Below are positions 10,460 through 18,635 of a DNA stretch of 64,000 nt, one piece after another. A program made the position numbers and the translations under genes. Below the pieces are notes generated by a model, which saw only the letters and a list, made by a program, of their open reading frames with translations, was not told where the DNA came from and made no database searches. Position 1 is the stretch's first letter. The number at the start of each line of letters is the position of its first letter. Source of the DNA: Candidatus Accumulibacter sp. ACC003 (GTDB lineage: Bacteria; Pseudomonadota; Gammaproteobacteria; Burkholderiales; Rhodocyclaceae); contig NZ_CAJQTX010000004.1 in assembly GCF_907163085.1 (NCBI RefSeq), positions 266,956 through 330,955 of the forward strand, read 5' to 3'.

Positions 10460-11393
10460 GGCCGGGAGCTCCCAGGGGCGGCACACAGCCGGTCGCGACA
10501 ATCGGCGCTCAGCGGTTTGAGCCACACCTGGCGGGGCGTGCTGCGATACGACTGGCCGGGGCGGGCCAGCCCGCGCCCGCTGGTTGCCCCGAGCAACTGC
10601 CAACCGGCCGCGCGGTAACAGGTGCCGGTTATAGTGACGAGGATCGACGAAAGTCTCCAGCAACAGGGGCTCGAAGCCCCAGTGATCGAGCCAGTCCGCG
10701 CGTGCGCGGCGCGCGAGTTGTCCGAGCACATGACTGGCCAGATGCGGCACCCGGACGTGGGGAAAGATCAGGAAGCGGCTGTTGTTCACCACCCGCGCCA
10801 GGTTCTCGCGGCGGGCCTGGGCCGTCCAGCCGATCCAGCGGTCGCGCACGGCGACCGCGCGGGCAGCGCCGGCCAGCAGGACGCTGCCGAGCCGCCGGTC
10901 GCCCGCCGTGATGAAGTAGCGCAGGCGGTAGCCGAAGGGCCCCCTGGAAACCCAGTGGGTGCCAGCGCGCCACCAGCGCATCCCACTGCGCCACCAACGC
11001 CGCGTCGCGAACGACTTCCAGGCAGACCGGTGCGAGTGCCGACAGGGCGCAGTGCACGGGAAGCTCACCGGTGACCGTATCTACGGGTGCCGCGGGCGGC
11101 GCGCAACGGCGTGCTGACGACGGCCTTATCGCCGGCAGTGTCAGCAGCCCGGCCGCCTGCAAACGCTCCAGAAACTCCAGGCAGGCGCTGATCTTCGCCG
11201 TCCCTGTCAGAGTGGTCCACCCCAGGTGCTCGCAGACCGTCGCCGCCAACTCCTTGCGCGCCAATCCCGGCAGCCACGCCACCGTCCCGCACACCTCGGC
11301 GATCTCCGCGGCGCTGAATACGCGACCGCAGTGCACCCACTCCCCTTCGCTCGTTGCAACCACCACGATACCTCCGGCTGAAACGTGGACCAA
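10456..11393 (-). pseudogene. DUF4338 (DruA-like) gene of the IS, frameshifted
   Basis: The N-terminal part reads VHCGRVFSAAEIAEVCGTVA and runs to WHPLGFQGA. Near 10970 the frame changes and continues with the DUF4338 core: RDRWIGWTAQARRENLARVV, NNSRFLIFPHVRVPHLASHV and LLLETFVDP. Near 10610-10630 it changes again to YRAAGWQLLGATSGRGLARP and ends CAAPGSSRP. So at least two frameshifts are present. DUF4338 proteins often accompany transposases; the domain also occurs as DruA in Druantia defence islands, but nothing here supports a defence role. Confidence 0.8.
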
Positions 11394-11605
11394 TGACCCT
11401 CCACCTATCCTGCCAGAAGTCCCCCCGGCTGTCTAGCTCCCTTGTGCGAAACCTTTTTTGCCTGCCCACCGCAACGCCTTGCCAGTACTGGGCTGGCGCA
11501 GTCATGCTTCAGCGCTGGCGAATCAGCCGTTCTGCAACGCCAACTCGCCCGCCGTTTTGGCCCGTTATCGTCCGAAACCTATGCTCGCCTGACCCATGCC
11601 AGCCT

Positions 11606-13514
11606 CACGGTAAATTTGTTCTCGTGCCGGGATCAAGGTGATACGTGGCCTGTAGAATTTTTGGTCATGCGCAGGTAGTCGAAGACCAATCGGATGTTGC
11701 GGTTGAGGTGGCGCATTTTTTCGGAAATGCTGGTTTTGCCGTCGGAGAAGTGGTTGCAGGATTCCGACGGCAAAGCGGCGCAGGCGTGACATGTTCTCGG
11801 GTCCGTAACCAGTCCGAATACGGCTACGGTCCTCGTCGTAGTTCCAGTCGATGACGTAGTGACAGCGGTTCTCTATCGACCAATGGCCGCGATTGATGGC
11901 GAGGATTTGCTGTGGGCTGGCCTGTTCTGGAGGGCGACTGGTGATCCCGAGAGCGATTTCGTGCGTCCGCTTGCCGCTCTTCTTGTGCAGCACTTCGCGC
12001 TCGATCAAGAACACCTGGCCGACATACGGGAAGTCGAGATAGGCGTTGAGGGCATTGCTGCACCAAATACGCCGAGTCTCGATCCGACCATGGTCAGGTG
12101 GCGAAACCGCCACGAAGTCTGCCCCCTTCCGATCCTGGAAGAGGAGCGCGATATCGGCTTGCAGTGTTGGCTGATTGCCTTTGACCGTGAAGTGATAGTG
12201 CGCCTTGCGCTCCACCAGGTAGGTCGCCAGCTTGCGCTGTGTCAGTAGCGCGTCGGCGGTGATGTCCTTGCCCTGAATATCGATCGCATCGAGCAGGGGT
12301 ATGAACATCCCGATTTCATTGGTCTGCTTGAGCTCGTCCCCGCCATTTACGGGCAAGGTGCCGACTTTTTTTGGGTGTGACACACGCCGGTCTGATGCCC
12401 GACCACGCTCATGATGTGTGCTTGCTGACCGTGCTCGTCATGGGCATTGCGCATGGTCTTGCCGTCGACCGCCAGACTGGGGTCGTCTTGAGCATAGGCC
12501 TTGTTCCACTGCTGACACGCTTGATCGAGCGCCATGGGATCGACACGGATCAGGACGTCACGAATGATGAACTCGCTGGGTACGCGGTAAACGCCCTTCT
12601 CGCGACGACAGCGGAAACGCTCGCGTGCTTTCGGTGTGAGGTCTTTGGCCCACCCGGCGATGGCTTTGTAGCCCCGCATTCCGCACAAGACCGCCGCCGT
12701 GGCGATGGCCAGAACGGCAGGAAGGGGGTGACGCCTTCCTTGCGCGCGCCGCGGGTCGGCGATGCCGGCAAAGAAATCGGGAAGCGTGCGCATCTGTTCG
12801 GCGGTGAGCATCATCCTGGGCGCTCCTGTGCGATAGCGGGGGTTGAGTATCGAGCGGGAAAGTTGGCCGCGAGCGTCCGCCTGCAAGGGGCGAACAAAGA
12901 CAACTTTGGGCGACGTCGGGTGGGCGCTGTAGCCTTCTCGGGTGCGGCGAAAGCCTTGCGTCAGCCCCAGAGGCGTCCAGTTCGCGGCGCGATAGACGGT
13001 CCCCTGGAAGCGCGAGGGGTCCACAAAGGTCTCCAGCAGTAACAGCGGCTTCCCGAAATGCGCCTGCCAATCCTCGGCGACCCGTCGCTCGCACAGCGAG
13101 AGCACCTTGGAGCCGAGATTGGGGTAATGCCAATCGGGAAGGATCAGAAAGCGACTGTTGTTGGCGACCAGGCCCAAGCGATCGTACTGATGCCGATAGT
13201 CCCAGCCGATCCAGCGGTCACGAACGCCGCATTTCCAGGCCGCCGCAGAGAAACTCAGCAGGGCCGTCCACTTTTCGCCGTAGGTGGCCACGTACCAAAG
13301 CGTGTGCCCGATCTTCGCCAGGTCGCCCAGGTAGTGATGCTCTGCCATCAACTCCCGATAGCGAGCCTCTTCGCTCTTGCCCACCAAGCGAACACGCAAT
13401 GCACCAAGAACGCTTTCCATGCGCCATTTATACGGACTTCCGGCGCAGATGTCCAGGGGGAAGAACTAACTGCTTGATTGCCCGTGCGTTGCCTGAGAGG
13501 ACAAATCCACCCTG
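11606..13514 (-). mobile_element. ISAs1-type element with DUF4338-transposase fusion
   Basis: The 10-bp target duplication ATGCCAGCCT flanks it (11596-11605 and 13515-13524). The imperfect terminal repeats read CACGGTAAATTTGTTCTC (left) and CAGGGTGGATTTGTCCTC (right, reverse complement). CAGGG-type ends and ~10-bp duplications are typical of the ISAs1 group of IS4-like elements. The transposase gene on the minus strand is broken by two frameshifts. It sits only 78 host bases from the 8367-11516 element, in the same host gene. Confidence 0.9.
11640..13420 (-). pseudogene. DUF4338-ISAs1 transposase, two frameshifts
   Basis: The first open part (13420-12347) holds a DUF4338 domain at residues ~1-200 (HYLGDLAKIGHTLWYVATYG; RDRWIGWDYRHQYDRLGLVA) fused to the ISAs1 N-terminus (MRTLPDFFAGIADPRRAQGR; LAVDGKTMRNAHDE). 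At ~12366 an A7 run shifts the frame by -1; the sequence A-AAA-AAG there is also a canonical slippery heptamer. The second part (VGTLPVNGGDELKQTNEIG to ENMSRLRRFAVGI) has the DDE centre, including GHWSIENRCHYVIDW. Near 11760 it shifts again to ISEKMRHLNRNIRLVFDYLR and MTKNS. Two shifts make it a pseudogene, though the first could be programmed. Confidence 0.85.
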
Positions 13515-13608
13515 ATGCCAGCCTCGCTCAACTTGAACAATGGGCCGACAACATCCTCGATGCAAACACGCTGGAAGACGTGTTCAAAGTCAGGAACTGA
13601 AGCGAAAC

Positions 13609-13960
13609 CGTGGTCTGTCCGTTCGCCGTAAAGCAGTAAGTCTAGCGGGTTGAAGTCCCGTCCGGGGAGTTGTCCGTACGCCCCGGTAGCATGAGGAAGC
13701 GGCGCTGTGGTAACACGGGGTCGTGAGTTTCCCAACAGCAAGAGAGCAGACCGTAACGCAAGTGAACCTATGTGTAGCCTCGTAAAACGAATTGGGAAAG
13801 CCGCCCCTGTGGGCAGAAAGGGAAGGCCGTTGGATCGGCGCTGGAACAACGGAAGTGGCGTCAATCGACTCACGGGGCAGCACGGTCGGCATGTTCTCGA
13901 AGATTTACTGCCCAGTGCTGGAGACCCGTCTCCGGGGGTAGGGAGGCCGCCGACGGCTGC
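13609..13960 (+). ncRNA. 5' fragment of a group II intron ribozyme
   Basis: Starting at GTGGTCTGTCCG the sequence has the pattern of bacterial group II intron domain I: AAGTCTAGCGGGTTGAAGTC, CCGGGGAGTTGTCCGTACGC, CGCAAGTGA, and GTAAAACGAATTGGGAAAGC. It begins 8 bases after the Rpn-family stop codon. No intron-encoded reverse transcriptase and no domain V/VI follow, because similarity fades near 13960. It is therefore a truncated, inactive intron. The call rests on remembered consensus features, not on a covariance search. Confidence 0.65.
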
Positions 13961-14082
13961 GCGCAACGACCCAAACGCGACATTTCGCACGCATCTGCGT
14001 GAATGGCAGCTGATTGAGGCAAACCGACCATCATTTGGGGAGTGTTGAATACGTGAATGCAAGACCTGACACCTTTTGTTGC

Positions 14083-15781
14083 GTAACCGTTCACACCCCC
14101 TTAACAAACGCCGCCAACGCCATGCTTTTGCGGCATAATTCGTGACCATGACGACCACACGATAGCCACGCCGAGATGCGCCTGAGCAAGCATGATCTCT
14201 TCCAGATGGACGACGAGTGGCTGAAGAAGCTGCCGGCGGAGCTGTTGCTGGAAGTGTCGAAGCGACTGCTGCACGACGTCAAGGAGTTACAGGATCGGCT
14301 GAATCAAAACCCGGCCAACAGCTCGCGGCCGCCGAGTACAAAGGCACCGTGGGAGAAGGGGCGCGAGCCAGCCGGGGAGAACGAAGCGCCAGTCAAGCCA
14401 GGTGCTACAGAAACGGCAGAGAGTTCGGCGCCAGCGCCAGAGACTACGCCGCCGGCGCCAGAGACGTCGCCGCCGGTGACCGAACGTCCATCGCCCCGAA
14501 AAGGCACGGGGAAACCCCCGGGCAGGCAAGCGGGCAGTCCGGGCCATGGTCGCACGCAGAAACTGGTGGTTACTGACAATTGCATGCACCGACCCGAGAC
14601 CTGCGCGGTTTGTGGTGGAGCGTTGGCGGAGGAGGCCGAGTCGCAGGCTTACACGGCCTGGGACGAGATCGACATCGCGCCGCCCGTCGAGGGCGCCATC
14701 GGACTGATGTTCAACGTGACGCGTCACACGCTGCTTGAAGTACGCTGCGCTTGCGGCCACGTCAGCCGTGCGAAGCCCTGGCGGGCGCCGAACGACGCCC
14801 AGTGGGGGAAGGTTGAGCTGGGCGAATGGCGCTTGGTGGGTCCTCGTCTGGCCGGTGTCATCGTTCTGCTCGCGCTGCGAATGCGCCTGTCGCGAGCGCG
14901 TATTCGCGAGCTCCTGCAGGACGTCTTCGACCTGACGCTGAGCACCGGCGTGATCGATGAGACGATCCGGGAAGCCGGCCGTGCCAGCTTCCCGCTGGAG
15001 GACGCCCTGGTGGCCGATATCGTGCAGGTGGCGCAATTGCACGTCGATGAAACGTCGTGGCCGGAAGCCGGCGTGCTGCTGTGGTTGTGGGCGCTGGTCA
15101 GTACCTCTACGGCGCTGTACCTCATCGGCCCACGCACCCGGGAGATGCTCGATAACGCCCTGCAAGACGGCTATACCGGCATCCTCATCAGCGATGGGTA
15201 CGTGGTCTACCGGACCTGGGAAAACTGCCTGCGCTGCTGGCCGCACCTGCTGCGCAAGTTGCGGGGGCTGGCCGAATCGAGTGATGGCCGGGTGTCCCGG
15301 GTTGGGCAGGAGATGGAAGGTATCCTGACAGCGCTGATGGACGCCATCTACGCGGCGCGGCTCGAGCCGCCGCCGCAAGCGCTGCCCGAGCGCTACGCCG
15401 TCGAGGTCAAACGGCTGCGGCACCTGTGCGAGGTGCATCGAACGGATGAACATCCGGCCCTGCGCCGTGTCGTGCGCGAATTCCTCTACGACTGGAAAGT
15501 CATCCTGCGTCCGCTCGCGGAGCCCCTGCTGCCGCTCTCCAACAACGCCGCCGAACACGCGCTGCGACACTGGGTCATTTCGCGCAACATCAGCCACGGC
15601 ACCCGTTCCGAAGAGGGGACCCGCGCCTTCGCCCTTCTGGCCAGTGTCATCGAAACCTGTCGCCGCCGCGGCACCTCCGCCTGGCAGTATCTCGGCACCG
15701 TCATCGCGGCCGCTCGCAAAGGCTTACAGCTCCCCGCGCTCCCTGCTATTCCGGCTGCGGCGTAGGGGAGTGAACGATTAC
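14083..15781 (+). mobile_element. IS66-family element, copy A
   Basis: The ends are GTAACCGTTCACACCCCC on the left and, read inward from the right, GTAATCGTTCACTCCCCTA. At 1699 bp it matches copy B (22092-23854) except for three fewer 21-bp PAPETTP-encoding units and one base. The 8-bp flanks differ (TTTGTTGC left, CTATCAAG right), so no target duplication is left. The element was probably involved in a recombination or adjacent deletion. It marks the border between the scrambled region and the low-GC polysaccharide genes. Confidence 0.9.
14176..15765 (+). CDS. IS66-family transposase (TnpC type)
   Basis: A 529-residue DDE transposase. Features in order: an N-terminal coiled coil with the leucine-rich LLEVSKRLLHDVKELQDRL and the NSSRPPS motif; a Pro/Glu/Thr linker with PAPETTP repeats; a zinc-finger-like CAVCGG plus CACGH; then the catalytic core with HVDETSW (first D), LISDGYVVY (second D) and LSNNAAEHALR (E). 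The length is normal for the family. The frame is intact, so this copy could supply transposase in trans for the frameshifted copy B. Confidence 0.9.
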   Translation: MRLSKHDLFQMDDEWLKKLPAELLLEVSKRLLHDVKELQDRLNQNPANSSRPPSTKAPWEKGREPAGENEAPVKPGATETAESSAPAPETTPPAPETSPPVTERPSPRKGTGKPPGRQAGSPGHGRTQKLVVTDNCMHRPETCAVCGGALAEEAESQAYTAWDEIDIAPPVEGAIGLMFNVTRHTLLEVRCACGHVSRAKPWRAPNDAQWGKVELGEWRLVGPRLAGVIVLLALRMRLSRARIRELLQDVFDLTLSTGVIDETIREAGRASFPLEDALVADIVQVAQLHVDETSWPEAGVLLWLWALVSTSTALYLIGPRTREMLDNALQDGYTGILISDGYVVYRTWENCLRCWPHLLRKLRGLAESSDGRVSRVGQEMEGILTALMDAIYAARLEPPPQALPERYAVEVKRLRHLCEVHRTDEHPALRRVVREFLYDWKVILRPLAEPLLPLSNNAAEHALRHWVISRNISHGTRSEEGTRAFALLASVIETCRRRGTSAWQYLGTVIAAARKGLQLPALPAIPAAA

Positions 15782-16056
15782 CTATCAAGGGCTCGGGCTA
15801 CGCTCGGACCGCGTCCGCCATTGACATCACCGCTTGCTCAAACCGCCAACCCCATTGCCGGTTCCACACGTAACGACGTAGCGCCGCCTCTCTTCCGTAG
15901 AGGTTATCAGGCCCGAGGCTGGAGGTCGCTCTAGTCGCAATATTCGACAGACCGTATTGGGCACTTTTACCCGAACCTGCCCTCCGAGAAAAGCTGTTCG
16001 GACTATAGCTGAAACGACAGACTTTCTGCGGTATTTGTTGGTTTCAAAGGAAAAAA
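15782..16056. other. Junction spacer between IS66 copy A and the polysaccharide cassette
   Basis: No gene is seen. Composition drops from high to moderate GC across it. The last 20 bases hold a ribosome-binding site (AAAGGAAAA) for the next gene. Confidence 0.5.
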
Positions 16057-17265
16057 GTGCTAGTTAATGAGTTTCAGATGGACATCGATTTGCTCAAAAA
16101 CCCTATCTTTGCGGACGCATTAACAGAAATCGAATCGCTCGGTTTTCATGTAAGCGAAAGCGCCTCCCCAGGGTCCGTTAAATATGGAATTATCAGTGGC
16201 CGCTCAAACCAGCGTTGGTGGCTAGTTCCACTCGTCAATCGCAGTGTGACCACAAATGGACTGGCCATTTTTCAACCAATTACTACCAGCGCAAAGCTCT
16301 TCAAACGTGCTGCCCTAATGGCAACTTTATCAGGTCAGTCCGGCTTGTGGGCACGACAAACGCTCTTTATATCAGGTGGTTCACGCCTGATGGAAATCTT
16401 CAAGAATAGAAATCTCCACTTTTCCTTCTTTACCGGAACCGATAGCCCACACAGAAAAGCAGCAGTTCAAGTTATGGACGTGTCTGGGCAGATCAAGGGG
16501 TTCGTAAAGGTGTCTCGAAAGCCATCCGTAAAATCTCTCTTGATTCATGAGGCGGCTACACTTCATTTCCTGCGCTCACTTGATCTCAAAACAGTCCACA
16601 TACCCCGCGTTCTCTTCAGCGGCGAGAGTGACGGTGTAAACATTTTTGTGACCGACAGTCTTAAAACCAGCCAAACGAAAACCTCTGTTGTCGTAAACAA
16701 AGCGCATTTGGCATTCCTGCATGAGCTGGCAAGCAGGACAGCTATCCCTGATAAAAGCGATTCCGATACATTAATAACCGAGTTAGGCCGGCGCTATAGC
16801 CTTGTGGCTAGAAGATTGCCACTAAACTGGAAACGCCGCCTAGAGCGGGGAATAGAGCACGCCGCTGCGTATAAGACCGCCGTCGGGTCACAAGTATTAA
16901 GTCACGGAGATTTTACGCCTTGGAATAGCTTTTTTGTAAATGGGAAACTATATGTCTTTGACTGGGAGTACGCCGAGCAAGTGTATCCGAGCGGGTATGA
17001 TTTAATTCACTTCGTAATTTCTTCGCAGAGGATTACGAACGCCAGCAACCCTAGTCAAGCGATCAAGCAGGTATTCAAGCAAGTGGCTGCGATGATGCAT
17101 CCCGTCGATAGTCAACAAACAATGCGTCTCCTTCTGACCTATCTGTGTGGACACGCGCTACGCTCTTTTTATCGAGAGCCAGATGACGACGACGAGGTAG
17201 TCTCTTGTGCTAGCGCCGAAGAGATCGCTGACATCCTAGACACGGCAACAGAATGGAAACTATAA
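16057..17265 (+). CDS. APH-like phosphotransferase in the polysaccharide locus
   Basis: A 402-residue protein of low GC content. The C-terminal half is an aminoglycoside-phosphotransferase/choline-kinase-like fold: the Brenner motif SHGDFTPWNSFF (about residues 285-296) and the metal-binding FDWEYAEQ (about 304-311). An earlier GFVKVSRKPSVKSLLIHEA gives the ATP-binding Lys and the Glu of the N-lobe. The first ~140 residues match nothing I recognise. GTG at 16057 was chosen because AAAGGAAAA precedes it by 6-8 bases; an ATG at 16078 is the alternative. Located before wzx, it may phosphorylate a sugar, a polyol or a lipid-linked intermediate. The substrate cannot be told from sequence, and drug resistance is unlikely in this context. 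Confidence 0.7.
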   Translation: MLVNEFQMDIDLLKNPIFADALTEIESLGFHVSESASPGSVKYGIISGRSNQRWWLVPLVNRSVTTNGLAIFQPITTSAKLFKRAALMATLSGQSGLWARQTLFISGGSRLMEIFKNRNLHFSFFTGTDSPHRKAAVQVMDVSGQIKGFVKVSRKPSVKSLLIHEAATLHFLRSLDLKTVHIPRVLFSGESDGVNIFVTDSLKTSQTKTSVVVNKAHLAFLHELASRTAIPDKSDSDTLITELGRRYSLVARRLPLNWKRRLERGIEHAAAYKTAVGSQVLSHGDFTPWNSFFVNGKLYVFDWEYAEQVYPSGYDLIHFVISSQRITNASNPSQAIKQVFKQVAAMMHPVDSQQTMRLLLTYLCGHALRSFYREPDDDDEVVSCASAEEIADILDTATEWKL

Positions 17266-17371
17266 CAATAGATATCTTCATGGGTCGGCGAAGCGCGTAT
17301 CCACAGGATATTCAGGCCTTGAAATAACGTTTAGATTAACCTAATCATGTATCAAGGAGTGTTCGGTTAAA

Positions 17372-18616
17372 ATGTTCGCTGTTTTTTCGCGCTACAAGCA
17401 CATTAACTGGGCATTGGCTGATCAAACAATGGTCAGTGGGGTGAATTTTCTCACGGGTATCTTACTGGCGCGCTTTCTTGGGCTAGATGAGTATGGCCGG
17501 TTTGCGCTAGCGTGGATGGTTGTGCTCTTTTGCAGTAGCATTCAACAGGCGGCTATCATCGCGCCGATGATGAGTTTCGGTGCGACCCGGAAAGTGAGGG
17601 GTAAACCTGCCTATTACGCGGTTGTTGCTGCTCAAGAATTGTTGTTTTCGTTATTGTGCTCTGCTTTATTGGGACTCGCTACAATATTGAGTGCGTATTT
17701 TGCTCCGGACTTAGGTCTTCAGGATTTAGTATGGCCGCTATCTGCTGCGCTTTTTGCATTTCAATTACAAGATTTTCTACGGCGCTATTTTTTCTCCAGG
17801 AATTTTGGAAGGCTGGCGTTTTTCAATGATGCTATTAGCTATCTTGGACAGGTGAGTCTTCTTGTGCCGCTATTTTATTTTTGGCAGCTTAATAGTGCCT
17901 TAGTTCTTTGGATAATTGCTGCCACATCCGGAGCGGCTGTCGTTGTTGGAATTTGGTCGATGGATTTGCAAACCTTTTCGGGCAAGCGTCTGCGTAGAGT
18001 TGCTGCAATTCACTTATCACATTCGAAATGGCTTGTCGCATCGGCATTGAGTCAATGGACGTCCGGGAACTTCTTTATTGTTACCCTCGGCGCGACCTTA
18101 GGATCTGAAGCAGTCGGCGCTATACGTGCTGTCCAAAATGTTCTCGGGGTGACGCACGTAATCTTTATGGGTATGGAAAACATTATTCCGGCCAGCGTGG
18201 CGAAGTGCTTGAAGAGCGGCGGAGTGTCAGCCGTAAAGGCTTATATTGCGCGGGCCACATGGTTTTGTATGGGAGGAACAGCATTTTACTGTTTGATCGT
18301 TGCTGTTAATCCAGAGGCGGTCTTACGGTTTTTATTTGGCCAAACTTATAGCGGTTACGGGTACTTGCTTTGGTGGTATGTTCCGGTTTACTTGTTGATG
18401 TCCGTAGGATTGCCTTTGAGGTCAGGATTGCGCGCATTTAACGATGTTCGTCCAATCTTTAGTGCCAACCTGCTGGCCTCTGTTCTGGCAATCGCCGCCG
18501 CTTCATGGTTTATTGAGCAGTGGGGGGTAAAAGGGGCTATCGCTGGACTAATTTCGACTCAAATCGTTATTCAAGGCTATACTTACAACGCGCTTCGTAA
18601 GCGACTGATCATATAG
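17372..18616 (+). CDS. wzx: Wzx-type polysaccharide flippase
   Basis: A 414-residue integral membrane protein with about 12 hydrophobic segments, in the MATE/MVF superfamily of lipid-linked oligosaccharide flippases. The N-terminus NFLTGILLARFLGLDEYGRF is the typical Wzx start, in which charged residues follow the first helix. It should move the undecaprenyl-linked repeat unit across the inner membrane. AAGGAG lies 12 bases before the ATG. It is moderate GC, unlike the gmd and wza regions, and lies 19 bases from the polymerase gene, so they are probably co-transcribed. Confidence 0.85.
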   Translation: MFAVFSRYKHINWALADQTMVSGVNFLTGILLARFLGLDEYGRFALAWMVVLFCSSIQQAAIIAPMMSFGATRKVRGKPAYYAVVAAQELLFSLLCSALLGLATILSAYFAPDLGLQDLVWPLSAALFAFQLQDFLRRYFFSRNFGRLAFFNDAISYLGQVSLLVPLFYFWQLNSALVLWIIAATSGAAVVVGIWSMDLQTFSGKRLRRVAAIHLSHSKWLVASALSQWTSGNFFIVTLGATLGSEAVGAIRAVQNVLGVTHVIFMGMENIIPASVAKCLKSGGVSAVKAYIARATWFCMGGTAFYCLIVAVNPEAVLRFLFGQTYSGYGYLLWWYVPVYLLMSVGLPLRSGLRAFNDVRPIFSANLLASVLAIAAASWFIEQWGVKGAIAGLISTQIVIQGYTYNALRKRLII

Positions 18617-18635
18617 AGAGCTGAGTTCTTTTGTT

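Larger units (their letters stand above)
8367..11516 (-). mobile_element. Heavily decayed two-gene IS (DUF4338 gene plus DDE transposase)
   Basis: The element is flanked by the 11-bp direct repeat GGCGAATCAGC (8356-8366 and 11517-11527). Its ends show related inverted repeats (CTGACTGCATGAC at the left, CTGAAGCATGAC at the right, read inward). Both genes are on the minus strand: a DUF4338 gene (10456-11393) followed with a short overlap by a transposase gene starting at 10459. Many indels scatter the homology over all frames, especially in 8600-10350. The 3150-bp span matches a full-length two-gene IS, so decay was by point changes, not by large deletions. Confidence 0.85.
7498..13600 (+). 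pseudogene. Rpn-family nuclease gene interrupted by two insertion sequences
   Basis: The coding parts are 7498-8366, 11528-11605 and 13525-13600. Joined without the two insertion sequences and one copy of each target duplication they give 1023 bases, a perfect 340-codon frame plus stop. The N-terminal part has the YhgA-like core (GYKLLFSHHRVVEDLLRGF; WIYIYLLLEFQSTVDPWMAL, with the E-F-Q catalytic strand) and six LQQG repeats. The middle part reads VLQRQLARRFGPLSSETYAR and the end LEQWADNILDANTLEDVFKV, the DUF4351 tail. The ATG at 7498 has only a weak GAAG ribosome site. The disrupted gene still encodes 289 residues before the first insertion, so the nuclease core might still be made. Confidence 0.9.

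Noticed and set aside
10456-13420. DUF4338 proteins as part of a Druantia-type defence system
   Set aside because: Both copies lie inside IS elements with target duplications, are fused or coupled to transposases, and are frameshifted. No other Druantia gene is present.
14287-15597. Long minus-strand frames opposite the IS66 transposase, wecA-like, wzc and cys genes
   Set aside because: They are antisense shadows of high-GC genes whose sense strand shows full protein families.
16057-17265. Antibiotic resistance by the APH-like protein
   Set aside because: It lies inside a polysaccharide operon before wzx, with a long unknown N-terminal part. Only the general kinase motif is shared with aminoglycoside phosphotransferases.
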